Shown here: one piece after another, positions 13,965 to 23,129 of the stretch
How positions within the stretch are numbered: the first letter of the stretch is position 1
How the letters are laid out: each line of letters begins with the position of its first letter
Origin: Cristatella mucedo
Lineage: Eukaryota; Bryozoa; Phylactolaemata; Cristatellidae
Reading direction: 5' to 3'
Length of the DNA: 64,000 nucleotides
Assembly (NCBI GenBank): GCA_009760855.2
Contig: WPIO01000046.1
Coordinates: 198,501 to 262,500, forward strand
The notes under the pieces: model-generated
The model's input: only the letters and a program-made list of their open reading frames with translations
Database searches by the model: none
Told to the model about the DNA's origin: nothing
Program-made: the position numbers and the translations under genes

Positions 13965-14690
13965 GCCATATAAATATCCTGTTACTATCATTATTGGTTG
14001 CTACTGCATTTAAATAAAAAAGTTTTTAGAAATGCTTTTAAACCAGCGACTTAATTGAAATGTCCGTTGTGGCTGTCACGAAAGACTTACATACACCCAT
14101 AGCACCGGTCACAAAGTATCTCGTAAGGCCTCCGTCAGCAAATGGGGAGGTAGAGGAGTTTGGTCTGGCCACCGGCCATTTTTGAAGCTCAGTAGCAGCT
14201 CCGGAACGTGAAAGGATGAGATAGCTATCTTACTCACTGTGAATACCATTGTGCATAAGCAATACGGTACCAGTGCAGACACTGCCAGATATAGCCAACC
14301 TTGGGTGCCCCCAGGCACCATATAGAAAAGTGTTTAAACCTAGTTGCAGCTGTCTCGGACTCGATCATTGCTTCTGATCCTTTCTTGTCCACTGAAAGCA
14401 GTGGTGATAGCCGTTAAGGCTCTTCTGCTACTATATACAAATGAGACTGTTAAATCGGCTTATCGGAGTTAGTATCTCTAACGGGTGCTAACATTTTGGC
14501 CTGCCAGAATCCTTTGCTAGCTCGTCCTTTAATAGATCTCGCTTATCTTGGCAAATGTTTCATTCACCGGGAACATCACCAGCAATAACTATAATTCTCC
14601 TGCTATCTTCCCTCGTTTGCATATTTCACATGTTTTGGGAACCGATTCCAAATTGCATCTTCCGGGACTGCATAAGGTATTCGTGTGTGC

Positions 14691-14752
<62 letters not shown>

Positions 14753-15849
14753 ATGCGTACATCTGTCTTTTGCATGCGTACATTTGTGAGCCCGTTTTTG
14801 TTGACATTGTTAAACTCCGAACAAGTTTGTGTGTGAAGTTAGAACGAGCCTTCTTGGGAGAGATTACTAGTGCGTTTGGGTGCTATACTTGAAAAATGAA
14901 TGTGTTTTGTCTTTGTGAAACATTTATCTTGCAAGGATTTGGGCTGCTGCAGTAGTATGGGGCTGAAACTCGTAGGGTGTTATTTTAGTCACCATTCGTG
15001 AACCCCACTGTCTGTTCAAGGTGTTCGTCAGGATACGCGATCAGGAGTGGAACGTCTATAGGAGGTTCTCAGAATTCTATGACTTTCACACCAAGCTGAA
15101 GAAAAGGTATCCGTTGGTGATCACGTTTGACTTCCCACCTAAGAAGTCTATAGGAAATAAGGTATGCATATCGCCCTATGTATATGCACGCCATATAAGT
15201 CGACTCCGAATATAAGAATATAGGTTATAGGACTACTCCGCTAATAAGAATAGCATTCCACGTACCAGATTTACTCTAGCTATAGAGTCTCATGCCACAT
15301 ATGGGAATACTCCGCCTATAAGAATGGCCATGTGCCGGCCCCAGCATCTTCTTATAAGCAGAGTCGACTGTAGATATAGAACCAGCTAGAATAATAATAA
15401 TAATAATGCACTTGATAAAGCGCCCTCTGAGAACTTAATCTCTTTCTAGGCGCTTTACATTTGCTGCAAAGTGAAATGCAATTGAACGGTAAGTAAAATC
15501 ATGCTTGAAAAACAAAAGAAATGAATAATATGGTTAGGGGTGACATGCACATGGTCAGCATGCAAATGTGGTTAGGGCAGCATGCACAGTGTCAGCACGC
15601 ATAAGCACATGAAGGACGAATCACAGGGACCCACTAAATGCTGTCCTAAGCACATAGGCTTCGAATGAATTTCACAATTTGAAATTTGAGTTGTTTGTCA
15701 ATACATTTTTTTTAAGCCCTTCCTATCACCTCACTGAACTCACCGGTGGTCCGGGTACTTGGCTGTGTCACAATGTCACGAGAGGCGACAGAGCGGCTGG
15801 CTATGGCTGCGAGTGCTGAGCTTTGACGGCACTTCGAGCTCTCTCTGTC

Positions 15850-15891
<42 letters not shown>

Positions 15892-17821
15892 TCTGTCTCT
15901 GTCTCCCTCTGTCTGTCTCTCTGTCTGTCTCTCTCTGTCTCTCTTTCTCTCTCTGTCTCTCTCTCACCTCTCTCTCCCTGTCTCTCTCTCCCCTCTCCCT
16001 CCCTCCCCTCTCTCTCTCTGTCTCTCTCTGTCTCTCTCTGTCTCTCTCTGTCTCTCTCTGTCTCTCTCTGTCTCTCTCTCCCCGTCAGCCTCAGCTGTCG
16101 CAGCCCTCGAGAGCAGAGCACCGCTGCTGCCTGCGCACCGCCTGCTTCGCGGAATGACTTGTGTAGCATTGCCTGAGCAAGCAAGCCGCGCTCTTAGCTT
16201 TCAGTTGCTGCTGCTACTGCTTACTCTTAAGGCTGTAGCCAAGTTCCCACCGCCTTGCCGTGTCCTCCCATCGTAACTAGTAATCGCCAGCTGATTCAAC
16301 AGCCTTATTTACATAGCGGCAACGAATGAGTCTTAGCGGCTGTCACTCCCTATTCCAGTGAGCAGTAAAGAACTACGTGCTACAGGACTCGATCCCGCGA
16401 CCCTGGGTCGTCAAGTGCGAGAGCCTCCACTCCTCTTGGCTAAGACCTAGAGAGGTCGCTGCACGTCACTCCCACCATCGTTGCCATCCTCTCCCCCAAA
16501 CATGCTGGACTGCCCAGCTATGCCGAGGGGTCGTGTCGCCAGGCAAAACGATTTCTGCTGTCCTCGTGATTTGTGCAATAATAATAATAATAATAATAAC
16601 AATAATAGTAATACACTTGATAAAGTGCCCTCAGAGAACTTAATCTCTTTCTAGGCGCTTTACATTTGCTGCAAAGGAAACGCGATCAAATGGTGAGTGG
16701 AGCATGCTCGATAAACAACATGAATAACATGGTTAGAGGTCACATGCACAGGGTCAGCATGCAAGTGTGGTTAGTGGCAGCATGCAGCAGTGTCACATAA
16801 AGGACGAATCGCAGGGACCCACTAAAGGCTGTCATAAATAGAGCAAGCCCGTGAGATCCCGAAGCGATCGCTGCGCTGGTCGCACTTCCGGCCCATCTGT
16901 GTGCTCCCACCGAGCCCGACCTGCCACCCCGAGTGCCTGTCTGTAGTCGTACTGTACAGGAGGGGCTGGAGTAGGGCAGCTGTCGTTTAAAACTCGTGGA
17001 ATGCATACACAGGTGCCATTCTGCTGGACGGACACGGCCTGATTTTGCACGTGCACAGCCGGAGCTGCATGCCTCGTCACTGTCCATCACGCTCGCCTAG
17101 GCAGAGGCAAGCGTGCACGAATGCAGCGAACTCCGCCACCTGCCGCTCTGCTGCTGCACCCATCGCAGGTCTCAGAGCGCCTATCTGCGTGCTCAGCTGC
17201 CACTGCGGCAGCTGAGCCCTCGGCTCTCATCTGATCGCCTGATCGGCTCGCCAGCTGCTGACCGTCTGCTGCCCTCTGGACTGGCCACCTTGATGGTGTC
17301 TTGTGTCAGCCAGTTGAGCCTCCGTGCCCTGTGCCGTTGTCACTGACTCACTCACACCTCTCACTCACTCTTTTTTTTGTGCCTTGAAGGATAACAAGTT
17401 TGTAGAGGAACGCCGAAAGAGGCTGCAGGAGTACATGCGCAAGGCAGTGCTTCACGTGACAGAGAACGACAGCGAGCTCAAGTCGTCCGACATGAGCAAG
17501 CCTAAGTTCAGCGCCCTGCTGCCCTTCTTCAGGTAGGCGCGATTGCTGTGGGCCGAGGCGCCCGCAGCGCCGCTGCCGATTTCCTGCGCTGCATCCATCC
17601 TCGGCTGTGCAGCTTAACGTGCATCGCCCCCGCCCCCCGCCCCGCCCCACTCTGTTTCTGGCAGCGATGCTGCAAAGGCAGATAAAAGCAGCAAGAAAAG
17701 TCAGAGCAGCAGCCGGCAGCGCTCCAAAGGAGGCGTGGCCATCGGCGCTGCCGCGGCTCAGACGGCTACTCGGGCTACCGTCGGCCTGGGCACTACACCA
17801 GAACGGTACTCGGGCCTCTGA
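1174..17821 (+). CDS. SNX29: SNX29-like sorting nexin gene, 3' part (multi-exon; introns included in span)
   Basis: Sorting nexin 29 is a RUN + coiled-coil + PX protein; PX domains bind phosphoinositides on endosomal membranes. Ten exons (7,718-7,781; 7,939-8,067; 8,642-8,724; 9,171-9,286; 9,400-9,516; 9,629-9,675; 10,974-11,058; 15,021-15,161; 17,390-17,532; 17,665-17,821) have AG/GT borders and join in phase without a stop, giving about 360 codons to TGA at 17,819-17,821. Key matches to vertebrate SNX29, from memory, are the LLKHQLKKYV coil block, VAEMHGELMEFNE, VNIWIPS, EWNVYRRFSEF and FPPKKSIGNK followed by FVEERRKRLQ. Two weaker exons (1,174-1,339; 4,212-4,293) would belong to the low-complexity linker. 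The RUN domain and start codon are not in the window. Introns contain LINE and SINE copies, microsatellites and a tRNA gene. I see no AATAAA in the first kilobase after the stop. Family call is firm; the far upstream exons are not. Confidence 0.9.
1709..1862. repeat. Long inverted repeat (hairpin)
   Basis: Left arm 1,709-1,772 and right arm 1,787-1,862 are near-perfect reverse complements (start GACCGTGCAGCAGCTACTGG; end of right arm CCAGTAGCTGCTGCACGGTC), with a few mismatches, about a dozen extra bases in the right arm and a loop of about 14 bases. In an SNX29 intron, directly before a (GA)n tract. Confidence 0.93.
1890..2036. repeat. (GA)n microsatellite, impure at its end
   Basis: Long GA tract to about 1,970, then GA-rich with GGGAAG and ACAGA interruptions. 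Confidence 0.98.
2037..2092. repeat. (TG)n microsatellite
   Basis: Directly follows the GA tract, making a compound purine/alternating repeat. Confidence 0.98.
2171..2228. repeat. (TG)n microsatellite
   Basis: A second TG tract about 80 bases after the first, with one TATG interruption near the end. Confidence 0.98.
4212..4293 (+). CDS. SNX29: Possible SNX29 linker exon
   Basis: Of the three frames between the acceptor (tttttgttgcag) and donor (GTAGAT), only one is open. It encodes a polar peptide containing DSDLPTYSSSWTEDAMNA. The serine/acidic character fits the region before the SNX29 coiled coil. It leaves in phase 2, whereas the next firm exon (7,718) needs phase 1, so at least one exon between is unresolved. 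Confidence 0.42.
4594..4890 (-). mobile_element. LINE-B 3' end
   Basis: Shares gtatctccgtctgtaactcc and the GCTAACAGACTT and GTCAGTAGGGCAGTTGAGGT blocks with the 37.9 kb copy. The 3' tail is an ATTACATTGCATTACATTAC-type simple repeat. An exact 22-bp tandem duplication is inside. Confidence 0.85.
4829..4872. repeat. Exact 22-bp tandem duplication
   Basis: Two identical units of GACCTGCAGAGCAGAAGCTT plus CC, inside the LINE-B copy. Confidence 0.97.
5643..5830 (+). mobile_element. LINE RT C-terminal fragment
   Basis: Translates to LNLLHWLLVTLKMQATILAL and then TYKAAVCDMAYFFRLGLTPS, YLAEMWLKHQ. This is the L-WLPV..RI..K.L.LTYKA..G.APSYLAELL signature of CR1/L2-type LINEs, closer to LINE-B than LINE-A. 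It ends at a C-run. Confidence 0.75.
6653..7304 (+). mobile_element. LINE-A copy, 5'-truncated
   Basis: Starts in the RLQLEQNSAARLVCHE block, contains LADLHWLPVKRRIDFKV, decays with frameshifts, then the family 3'UTR (TAAAGTGCCTAGAAAGAGATTGA-type end) and (TTA)n. Inside an SNX29 intron. Confidence 0.92.
7718..7781 (+). CDS. SNX29: SNX29 exon: start of coiled coil
   Basis: The acceptor is tttgctgtag and the donor GTGAGT. The exon encodes ELKQAIITMMMKKDEVEEQN, which matches the beginning of the SNX29 coiled coil (ELK-AI--MM--KDE-EE-N). It ends with two bases that pair with the first base of the 7,939 exon to make Lys. Confidence 0.85.
7939..8067 (+). CDS. SNX29: SNX29 exon: coiled coil
   Basis: The acceptor is cgattctag and the donor GTGAGC. 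In the frame set by the previous exon it encodes a charged heptad-like stretch (ILDQEVEMSKGLRAEIAE, then a KEAHEEAQKRDQQ segment). It aligns without gaps to the vertebrate SNX29 coil and leaves in phase 2. A longer open frame on the same strand is out of phase and is not the gene. Confidence 0.85.
8132..8223 (+). mobile_element. LINE-A 3' end only
   Basis: About 90 bases: the gcagcaaatgtaaagcgc... hairpin end and (TTA)n. A very short 5'-truncated insertion in an SNX29 intron, just after the 7,939-8,067 exon. Confidence 0.88.
8330..8474 (-). mobile_element. SINE-A, 3'-truncated tail
   Basis: Body GGCTACCACCGCTG, B box complement GGATTTGAACCC and head GGGCTATCACTGTCC, in an SNX29 intron. Confidence 0.83.
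8642..8724 (+). CDS. SNX29: SNX29 exon: coiled coil, HQLKKYV block
   Basis: Using the acceptor cctctgctcag, the exon begins with one base completing Lys and reads ECELLKHQLKKYVNAVQALR, closely matching the SNX29 block ENE-LK-QLKKYVGAVQ-LK. Several AGs lie upstream, but only this one keeps both phase and gap-free alignment. The donor is GTACGT; it leaves in phase 1. Confidence 0.9.
9171..9286 (+). CDS. SNX29: SNX29 exon: variable loop and return to coil
   Basis: The acceptor is tttcgctcag and the donor GTATGT. The exon encodes a proline-rich stretch (DEPQPPLPAPK) and then DYSMEADEYRRKLVQ, matching the conserved RKLVQ end before the VAEMHGEL block. It exits in phase 0. Confidence 0.87.
9400..9516 (+). 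CDS. SNX29: SNX29 exon: VAEMHGELMEFNE block
   Basis: Exactly 39 codons between gctggccag and GTAAGA. VAEMHGELMEFNEYL and the closing LRETLVELRGP match the conserved end of the SNX29 coiled-coil region (MRQEL-DLRGP in vertebrates). Both borders are phase 0. Confidence 0.93.
9629..9675 (+). CDS. SNX29: SNX29 small exon before PX domain
   Basis: A 47-nt exon between ccacgttgtag and GTAACG, encoding LPHDVQLDVTHSDDV. It is identified mainly because it links the RGP end of the previous exon to the next exon in the right phase, giving DDVSVNWRPLVNIWIPS across the junction, where vertebrates have an acidic stretch before the IWIPS core. Confidence 0.72.
10096..10372. mobile_element. Possible MITE
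   Basis: CAGAGGCAGAGCTAGGATTT at the left and CCACTGGCTCAGCCACCG at the right are imperfect inverted ends around a G/C-run-rich body. The GGCGGAGCCAGG type of end is common among MITEs. Class uncertain. Confidence 0.4.
10974..11058 (+). CDS. SNX29: SNX29 exon: N-terminal edge of PX domain
   Basis: The acceptor is gatatgttggcag and the donor GTACGA. It encodes RPLVNIWIPSAFMKG and ends IYHVYQ; vertebrate SNX29 has R-LINVWIPS-FLRG and ends FHVYQ. This is the first beta-strand region of the PX domain. A roughly 4 kb repeat-filled intron follows. Confidence 0.95.
11469..11521. repeat. (AT)n(GT)n compound microsatellite
   Basis: AT repeat to about 11,496 and then GT repeat to 11,521. Confidence 0.97.
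11548..11680 (-). mobile_element. SINE-B (tRNA head, LINE-like tail)
   Basis: Minus orientation. Plus-strand order: TTCGTATAGCGCCGCCATAA, GAGAACTTAATCTCTATTCA, GGTGCTTCAC (LINE-A-like hairpin end), then GGGCTCGAGCCC (B box side) and the head ending CCAGTGGGCCAA. Next to an (AT)n(GT)n tract. Confidence 0.85.
12470..12545 (-). mobile_element. SINE-A head fragment
   Basis: Plus-strand CCATGACCTCGGTC and CACCTTACCTCCTAG are the internal and A-box sides of the SINE head. It lies 18 bases from the real tRNA-Ser gene but is unrelated to it in sequence. Confidence 0.6.
12563..12644 (-). tRNA. tRNA-Ser (anticodon UGA)
   Basis: On the minus strand the sequence folds as a complete class II tRNA. The acceptor stem GCTGCGA pairs with TCGCAGC, followed by discriminator G. 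The D region contains the A box TGGCCGAGTGG. The anticodon stem TTGGA/TCCAA closes the loop CTTGAAA, giving anticodon TGA (serine). A long variable arm (GGGA/TCCC) is typical of tRNA-Ser, and the T arm contains the B box GGTTCGAATCC. A TTTTT Pol III terminator follows within about 10 bases. No CCA is encoded, as in animals. It lies antisense in an SNX29 intron and is distinct from the degenerate tRNA-derived SINEs nearby. Confidence 0.97.
12839..13122. mobile_element. Short TIR element (MITE-like), pogo/Tigger-like ends
   Basis: About 284 bases bounded by the inverted repeat AGTCAGCCCCCGA (left, 12,839) and GTCGGGGCTGACT (right, ending 13,120), with TA on both sides. No coding capacity. The right end also has ACTTACGAC-type sequence common in pogo-like elements. 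Confidence 0.65.
13680..13795 (-). mobile_element. SINE-A-like fragment
   Basis: GAGTCAAACCCACGACCTGG and CCTGGGCTATGACCCAG resemble the head of other minus-orientation SINEs here; the tail is not clear. Confidence 0.5.
13873..13961. repeat. (CT)n microsatellite
   Basis: An uninterrupted CT tract of almost 90 bases. The sequence before it (ctagaaagagatttagctct) resembles the LINE-A hairpin start, so it may have grown from a LINE/SINE tail. Confidence 0.98.
14338..14466 (+). mobile_element. SINE-A, head lost
   Basis: Contains the family body CAGTGGTGATAGCCGTTAAG and tail TGTTAAATCGGCTTA; the tRNA-like head is missing or eroded. Confidence 0.75.
14692..14750. repeat. (GT)n microsatellite
   Basis: GT tract in the SNX29 intron, ending GCGCATGCG. 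Confidence 0.98.
15021..15161 (+). CDS. SNX29: SNX29 exon: PX domain core
   Basis: 47 codons between ctgttcaag and GTATGC. VRIRDQEWNVYRRFSEFYDF contains the RR(F/Y) pair that in PX domains contacts the PI3P phosphate, and the exon ends with FPPKKSIGNK, the proline loop with the membrane-binding lysines. It is nearly collinear with vertebrate SNX29. Confidence 0.97.
15388..15648 (-). mobile_element. LINE-A 3'UTR copy
   Basis: Minus-orientation 3' end: (TAA)n, the conserved hairpin, then about 200 bases of family 3'UTR with the GTGCATGCTGCC / GCATGCTGACC blocks. Lies 226 bases after the PX core exon. Confidence 0.92.
15838..16082. repeat. CT-rich tract with a 10-bp tandem unit
   Basis: Polypyrimidine region. 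From about 16,012 to 16,080 it consists of near-perfect TCTCTCTCTG units. Confidence 0.97.
16288..16452 (-). mobile_element. SINE-A
   Basis: Tail GCTGATTCAACAGCCTTATT, body GCGGCTGTCACTCCCTATTC, B box complement GGACTCGATCCC. In the intron between the two PX exons of SNX29. Confidence 0.85.
16577..16836 (-). mobile_element. LINE-A 3'UTR copy
   Basis: Minus-orientation (TAA)n, hairpin and 3'UTR ending just inside the RT C-terminus (TTAGTGGGTCCC block). Confidence 0.92.
17390..17532 (+). CDS. SNX29: SNX29 exon: C-terminal half of PX domain
   Basis: The acceptor follows a T-run (ttttttttgtgccttgaag) and the donor is GTAGGC. It encodes FVEERRKRLQEYMRKAV, with the R of the RR-LQ helix that completes the PX phosphoinositide pocket, and ends LLPFF. 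Both landmarks match SNX29 (FVEERRKQLQ, LMPFF). Confidence 0.95.
17665..17821 (+). CDS. SNX29: SNX29 terminal exon
   Basis: The acceptor is tctgtttctggcag. The first base completes Ser in phase and the frame then runs 51 codons to TGA at 17,819. The tail is lysine/serine-rich (KADKSSKKSQSSSRQRSK) and then Ala/Thr-rich; length and basic character fit the variable SNX29 C-terminus, but sequence conservation is not expected here. Local GC content is high. Confidence 0.85.
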
Positions 17822-19090
17822 CCGCAGAGGCCACCTCGAGGCTCCGTGAAGAAGACGTGACACTGCGCTCTCTTGCGTTCGGTCTCCGACCCCGACGGCA
17901 CCAGCCGATCCTAAGTCACTGCTTTGGAGTCGCTGCTGCCACCCCTGCCCGCCCCCATGTGAGGCCTTCGGCAGCCACTGGCGGCTGGCGGCCAGACTCT
18001 GCACGTGCATCCCCGGCGCTGCTCGCTCGTGCTTGTTTTTAGTGGTGCTTCACTGCCTGCTCAATGGCGGTCCCCCCCCCCCCACTGGCCGTTGTCCGCG
18101 GGATGAGGAGGCTGCGTCTGCCGGCCTTCTCTTTGTTTCTCACGGCGAACGCCACTCCGCTCATGTCAGCAAAGGGCGATTCCTACGATTTGATGGCAGG
18201 TCCCATGGCTGCTACGATTTGTTGGCATGGCCCACGTCCGGTTGCCGCCGAATATTGTTGGGGGGCGGAAGCCACCATGCAGGCAGCTCATGTACCGAGA
18301 CCACATTCTGTTGTCTGCTGTTGTGGTGATGAGCATGAATTATCATAGTACAGTGTCTCGAGTCGATATTTACACGGCAGACGGTGGCATTGAATAATTG
18401 CTTTCCCCCTGTACCCCCTGTATCGGCAGACTGTGCTGTTGTTATTACTCTGTTTTAGGCGTTGGCTTCCGCATCATAAGTCCAGTCTGCCCACTGGCAT
18501 CTTGCTGCTTGCATGAGTGGCACTTGGTGGGCACAGAGCCAAGGCAGAGGGCTGCTTACGCAGACGAATAATGACATGACATTTACGTGCTATGTTACCT
18601 TTTACATTCGATTAACTTATACTCAACTCTGGCTCATGTAGTCTGTTGCTTATATGGCCTGCACCTGAGATGCCAAGCATTGTTTTGCCATGCCTGTTGC
18701 TCTTGGTAAAAGCAAAAGTGTCATGAACTACGTCATCAACGATTTATTCTATGCATACATTGTAACGATTTTGTAAGATCCTTTTTATTGGCATCGTTAC
18801 TACCCTGAGTAACTTGCCATGAATATACCCTTCGTCGATGGCTTTGCAAAAGTTGGCCTCTGAACGAGTCATTATCTGATACGGACAAACAGTGGGGCAC
18901 ACGGCTTGTCGAAGGCAAAGGAGGGTGCGGCTTGAACTTTCGATGCAGATGCATGTACTAGCAACGAAGAAGTCAGCTTACCGTGAACGGCTTTGTCATC
19001 CAAGGCCTAGCATGCCCTGCTGTGCACTTGTTACGACTGCACGTGTAACCACGGTTAGGTACTGAGGTTGTAGCATCCAACACTTAAGAG
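17822..19090 (+). other. SNX29 3' flank / presumed 3'UTR
   Basis: No conserved coding pattern is visible. The first 500 bases are GC-rich and then become AT-richer. I did not find a canonical AATAAA on the plus strand, so the transcript end is not set. A short C-run is present near 18,071. Confidence 0.3.
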
Positions 19091-22000
19091 TACAAGTGCT
19101 TGCTATGCCGTTGCTTTGTATGACGATGCACCAATTCCCGGTAAGAGAACTGGAGCAATGTGCATTATATTCTCAGCTAGAGAATAGAGCTCTGGGTGTT
19201 CGAAACTCCCACCCGGCCAAGGATAGACTTCGGTGGAGCGACAGTGAAAGCCGCAGGCGGGTTTTGCAGAGGCCCCTGGAGCCTGAACTGATGCTGCTAG
19301 TCGCGACCGCTAGCTGTTCTGGCCCTTTGTCTCGGTGGGTAACGCCCAGCCATTGAAGAAAGTGACTTCATATGAGGTCGGTATTTCCCGTAATAGAATC
19401 CGGTAGATCAAGCCAGGTCAGTGTGTTAATCATGGCGATTTTCGTGAAGTGCCTCCAAATAAGACTGTGGTGACATTGTGCTCCTGCTGAAAAAGCTCAG
19501 TTAAATCTTACCCGTTCTTGGCAACTCGATCTAGCGAATGCCGAAGATCTCAAGACAACGATGGCTTTGCAATTGAAGAGAAATTCGCCTAAAAAGGCTC
19601 TGAGCGGCGACTGACTGAGTTTTGCGTGCAACCACCGCACCAAACACCCGGGGGATTCCGGGGTGAGGACATGCTTGGCTAGCCGTGAAACACGCCCGCC
19701 TCTCAAGTTCGGCGTTAAATCAGCTGTCCCAATCGGCATTCTTTGTAATGCCGAACCCCGGCGAGGAGACGACGGTGGGCGGGCGTCAGCACTGCTGAAG
19801 CGCATCTCCCTCACCCGACAGGCGATTCTGAGCGCGAGTGCCCAATAAGTAGGTCGAACCGCCTAGAGCGTTTCAGTCGAGATCCTCCCTATTGTTACCT
19901 TGAGAGTCGCGAGTTCGTTGTGGTGCGCTGAATCGAGTCGAAAACCGCTATTCACCGGGGAGTTTACCGAACTCTATTAACAGGCACACAATCTCTAGTT
20001 CGGCAATATCGCCATACTCCTAGAAAGCTCTTGCAAAGACAAATGCTTTAACGGGGGATACCTCCCCGTACTTATGTGACCTGCGTCTATGCTGGGGCGA
20101 GACCCACATAGACGGAGGGCCATAACAACAAAGTACGCGATTAGCGATGTCAGCTAAGGCTTGCAGGGCCTCCGGAAAAAGTGCTGATGCCCCGATTCCT
20201 CAGAATCTAGCTACTGACCGGAGAACTAAGCTTTCGCTGTTCTTCCCTTACTCGAAGGCAGGTAAACTTAGGTGTGTTTCTCTAAGCAAAAACAATTCCT
20301 CCCTCCACTTCACAGCACTAAATTCCTACGCCGGGATCACGGGCACATATGCACACATACAAACACAAAATGCCAGCCACTGGCGCTATACGAACGTACT
20401 CGGCGTCGTCTACAGAGTTCTCCTGACCTGACGCAGGCTCTCGCTGCCCCGTAGTCGCCGATCGCTGGCGCGAACGTCCAACCACCTCCCTCGTTCTGAT
20501 AGGAACGAGTCTGGCAGCTGGCGGCGGTCGCGAGCGAGTGTCGCCCTACCCTAAAAGCAAGCCGGGACAATAGGGTCGACAGGCCGAGCCGCCATCAATC
20601 AGCTTTATTATCGTACCGCAGCTGATGCCCTCTTGCTCACTGCTCGAGGACGGCTCTTTTTCGCCGAGCTGTTCCTGCGCGCCCTGAAATTAAGCCCAAC
20701 TGGCATTATGCTACAACCCTGTTGTCTGCCGCTGTTCTATCCCAGCTACTCGACACCGACTATGCTGTTCTGCTTTGCCGATTCCTGAGCATCAAGGAAG
20801 CTAGCAATCTCTCTGCACGTGTAAAGCATTCAATTTTCGAGCAGCCAGCCAGCTCTCCCCGGGCGCCTGGTTGCGGGACCACCTGAGAGCAGCCGGCGCC
20901 GAATGTGATCGAACACAGTTGGGCGACCGTTGAGCAAAAGCAGGTAAAAGAGGTAATAGAACGCCGCAGTAGTATACACGCGCCTTTATTACCATGTGAA
21001 TCACTCCAGCCTTGACCCTCCCAATGTACTGATGTAACGTCACAGCTAAAACACTAATCTTACTGTACAAGAAGAGAACTACACGAAAAGCCTAGACATC
21101 GAACGAACGTCCCGCAACGAAATCCCCGCTCTCACCTTGCCGCTCCCGGTTCTCCGGGTAAATCCCTGAACCCCTACGCAATAGCCGGCACATACCACAT
21201 CGATCACTCGCTCAACGCAGGCTGGCAGCATGCAAGTGCGATTAAGGAGCGTCCCAGGCAGTCCGCCGTAGATGCCTGGATAGAGAGCCGCTCCATCAGC
21301 AGAAACACAAAAGTACAACAACTTCTCCCACTCTGCTTTTCCCCTAAAGATGGCATGAGAATTTAGTGAGTCACAGTCGCGCAGCCAAACCGGAGGCTTG
21401 GCTGCTAGCATGTGGATCGGGTTGTTTCGATACCTCATTGCTCAGTTGGTCCAGATCCATGGCAGTAGATAGTGATCGGCTGTTGGTCTCGATCGAGTGA
21501 ACAGCTGGAGGAGCCGATTCGGGTAGCACGTAGACAATGCTAGGCAAAGTATCTACAACGCTGGTTTTGCTGTCGTCATTATTGTCCTGATTACCGCTAA
21601 GTGCATGTTCTCCGTCACTCCGCCGTTTCCATTCTTTAAAGCAAAACAGGTAGTCACAGTGTGCAACAAAAGGTCTCTCCTTCCATGTCTAATTAGAAAA
21701 GGAAATGTCACTGACCATACGTTTTTTTTTAGCAAAAACGGCTTTATTCCAAAGCGACACAGATAGCTCTATTCTCAAGACTGCTCGCACCATCAATGCA
21801 CCCATCTGTTCCATCCCCGTCCGCGTTGCAACTCCCCTCGCCAAGGTCGTGTAGCTGCTAACCGAGTGGCCCCAAGCCACTCAGCGGCACACCCATCCGG
21901 TGAACCGCCGAGAGTCGGCCCCTCACACGGCCAAAGAACCGGCCGGCAGCCAAGAGGATAAAAATCGCTGCCGAAGTATCTAACTACACGTTTAACAACT

Positions 22001-22990
22001 TACGAGCCTTGCCAGTGTGGTTGAAGTTTAGCTCTGAGACCAGTTGATTTTCGACAATGCTGCAGCAACACTTTATCAACTCTTTAAAAGGCACAAATTG
22101 AACTGTCCTGTCTTTTTTCACTCTTTCGCCTACATTTTCAAGTTCCTGGCAACTGCGTCGCACGCCTGTTGGATATGGGTTTGTGCATTCATCGAAGCTA
22201 GTAACTGTGGCTGGTGAGGTATCCGACCAGTCCGGACAATGCAAATCTCGCCAACGTTGCATCACAAGGGATTTTAGGTGTACTGAGTCCAAATACTACT
22301 TAGTATGGAGACAACTGAATCGTAACGTGTCTCGAGGTGTTATGCAAATAATGCATATGGAACACACATATACCAGCTCTGTTGGTCTGGATGAAGAAGG
22401 TCGGAGCGGGGCGGCAAGAGCTCAATTGCAGCGCTCGACACCCCCATTACTGGCCGGACGTGCAACGTTAACGCGTATTTTTTCAATGTGACATAATTCG
22501 AGTACCGTCTGCGAAGAGCAGTCTTGTTGCCGAGTCCACAGAAATTCCGGACAACATAGCTTGGAACCGCACACACAAGGCTTTCTTTTGTCGAGCTCCG
22601 AACGCAGATAAGTGCACTACACTACGGCGGCAATGAATTGGATCCGCTTGGGCCACTGCCAGCCGGATGTTTCGGTCGTATGGGAAGGCGGCTCTCCTCT
22701 GCGGTTCATGGGCTGGATGTGCCACAGAGGGGCTTGGGGCGCTGTGTCAGTTGCATGATCTTGTTACGACGCTGACTCGGGGAAGAGCTGCTGTGCGCAA
22801 TCGCTCTGAGAATGGAATAAATGCCCGCTAAAGCGTCATGGTGTTCGTGTGCCGTGGCTGGTACGGGCGGCGGTGCAACATTTTCTTTTCTCACTACATT
22901 AAGTCTAATCAGGATCAGGATAATAAACTTATTTGACATCTTGGAGTGAGAATTCACACTTCAAAGTAGCAGCGGTGACGTGATGAGGGG
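19091..22990. other. Unexplained GC-richer island
   Basis: About 3.9 kb with higher GC and more CpG than its surroundings. It has several open frames of 60-120 codons on both strands (largest: minus 21,079-21,438), none with a recognised domain. No LINE or SINE pieces are seen in it except the short repeat at 20,617. Confidence 0.35.
20617..20720 (+). repeat. Repeat copy 1 of a diverged direct pair
   Basis: About 100 bases resembling 25,219-25,322 in the same orientation (shared blocks ccctcttgctc, ctgctc, gccctgaaattaagccca/gccctaaaattaagccag). The pair flanks the gypsy remnant at 4.6 kb spacing; it could be LTR debris or an independent repeat. Confidence 0.55.
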
Positions 22991-23026
22991 CCGGGCTTAG
23001 AGTATCGGCAAAAAACATTTGCCTTG

Positions 23027-23125
23027 ATACTAATAATAACACATTTGATATAGCACCCTCCGAGAACTCAATCTCTTTCTAGGCAATTAAAATTTAATGC
23101 AAATGGAAGCACGTTGGAATGGTTA
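23027..23125 (-). mobile_element. LINE-A 3' end, diverged
   Basis: Contains TAATAATAAC, then a diverged hairpin half (AGAACTCAATCTCTTTCTAG) and short 3'UTR. Directly abuts the gypsy-like remnant. Confidence 0.8.
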
Positions 23126-23129
23126 GTGG

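Noticed and set aside
15759-16184. Frames of 117-132 codons on both strands
   Set aside because: They are products of the CT-rich tandem repeat, open only because the repeat lacks stops.
17348-18010. 220-codon minus-strand frame
   Set aside because: It is the antisense shadow of the last two SNX29 exons in GC-rich sequence, and it has no family motif.
21079-21438. 119-codon minus-strand frame in the GC-rich island
   Set aside because: No recognised domain, no splice or promoter support; kept only as part of the unexplained island.
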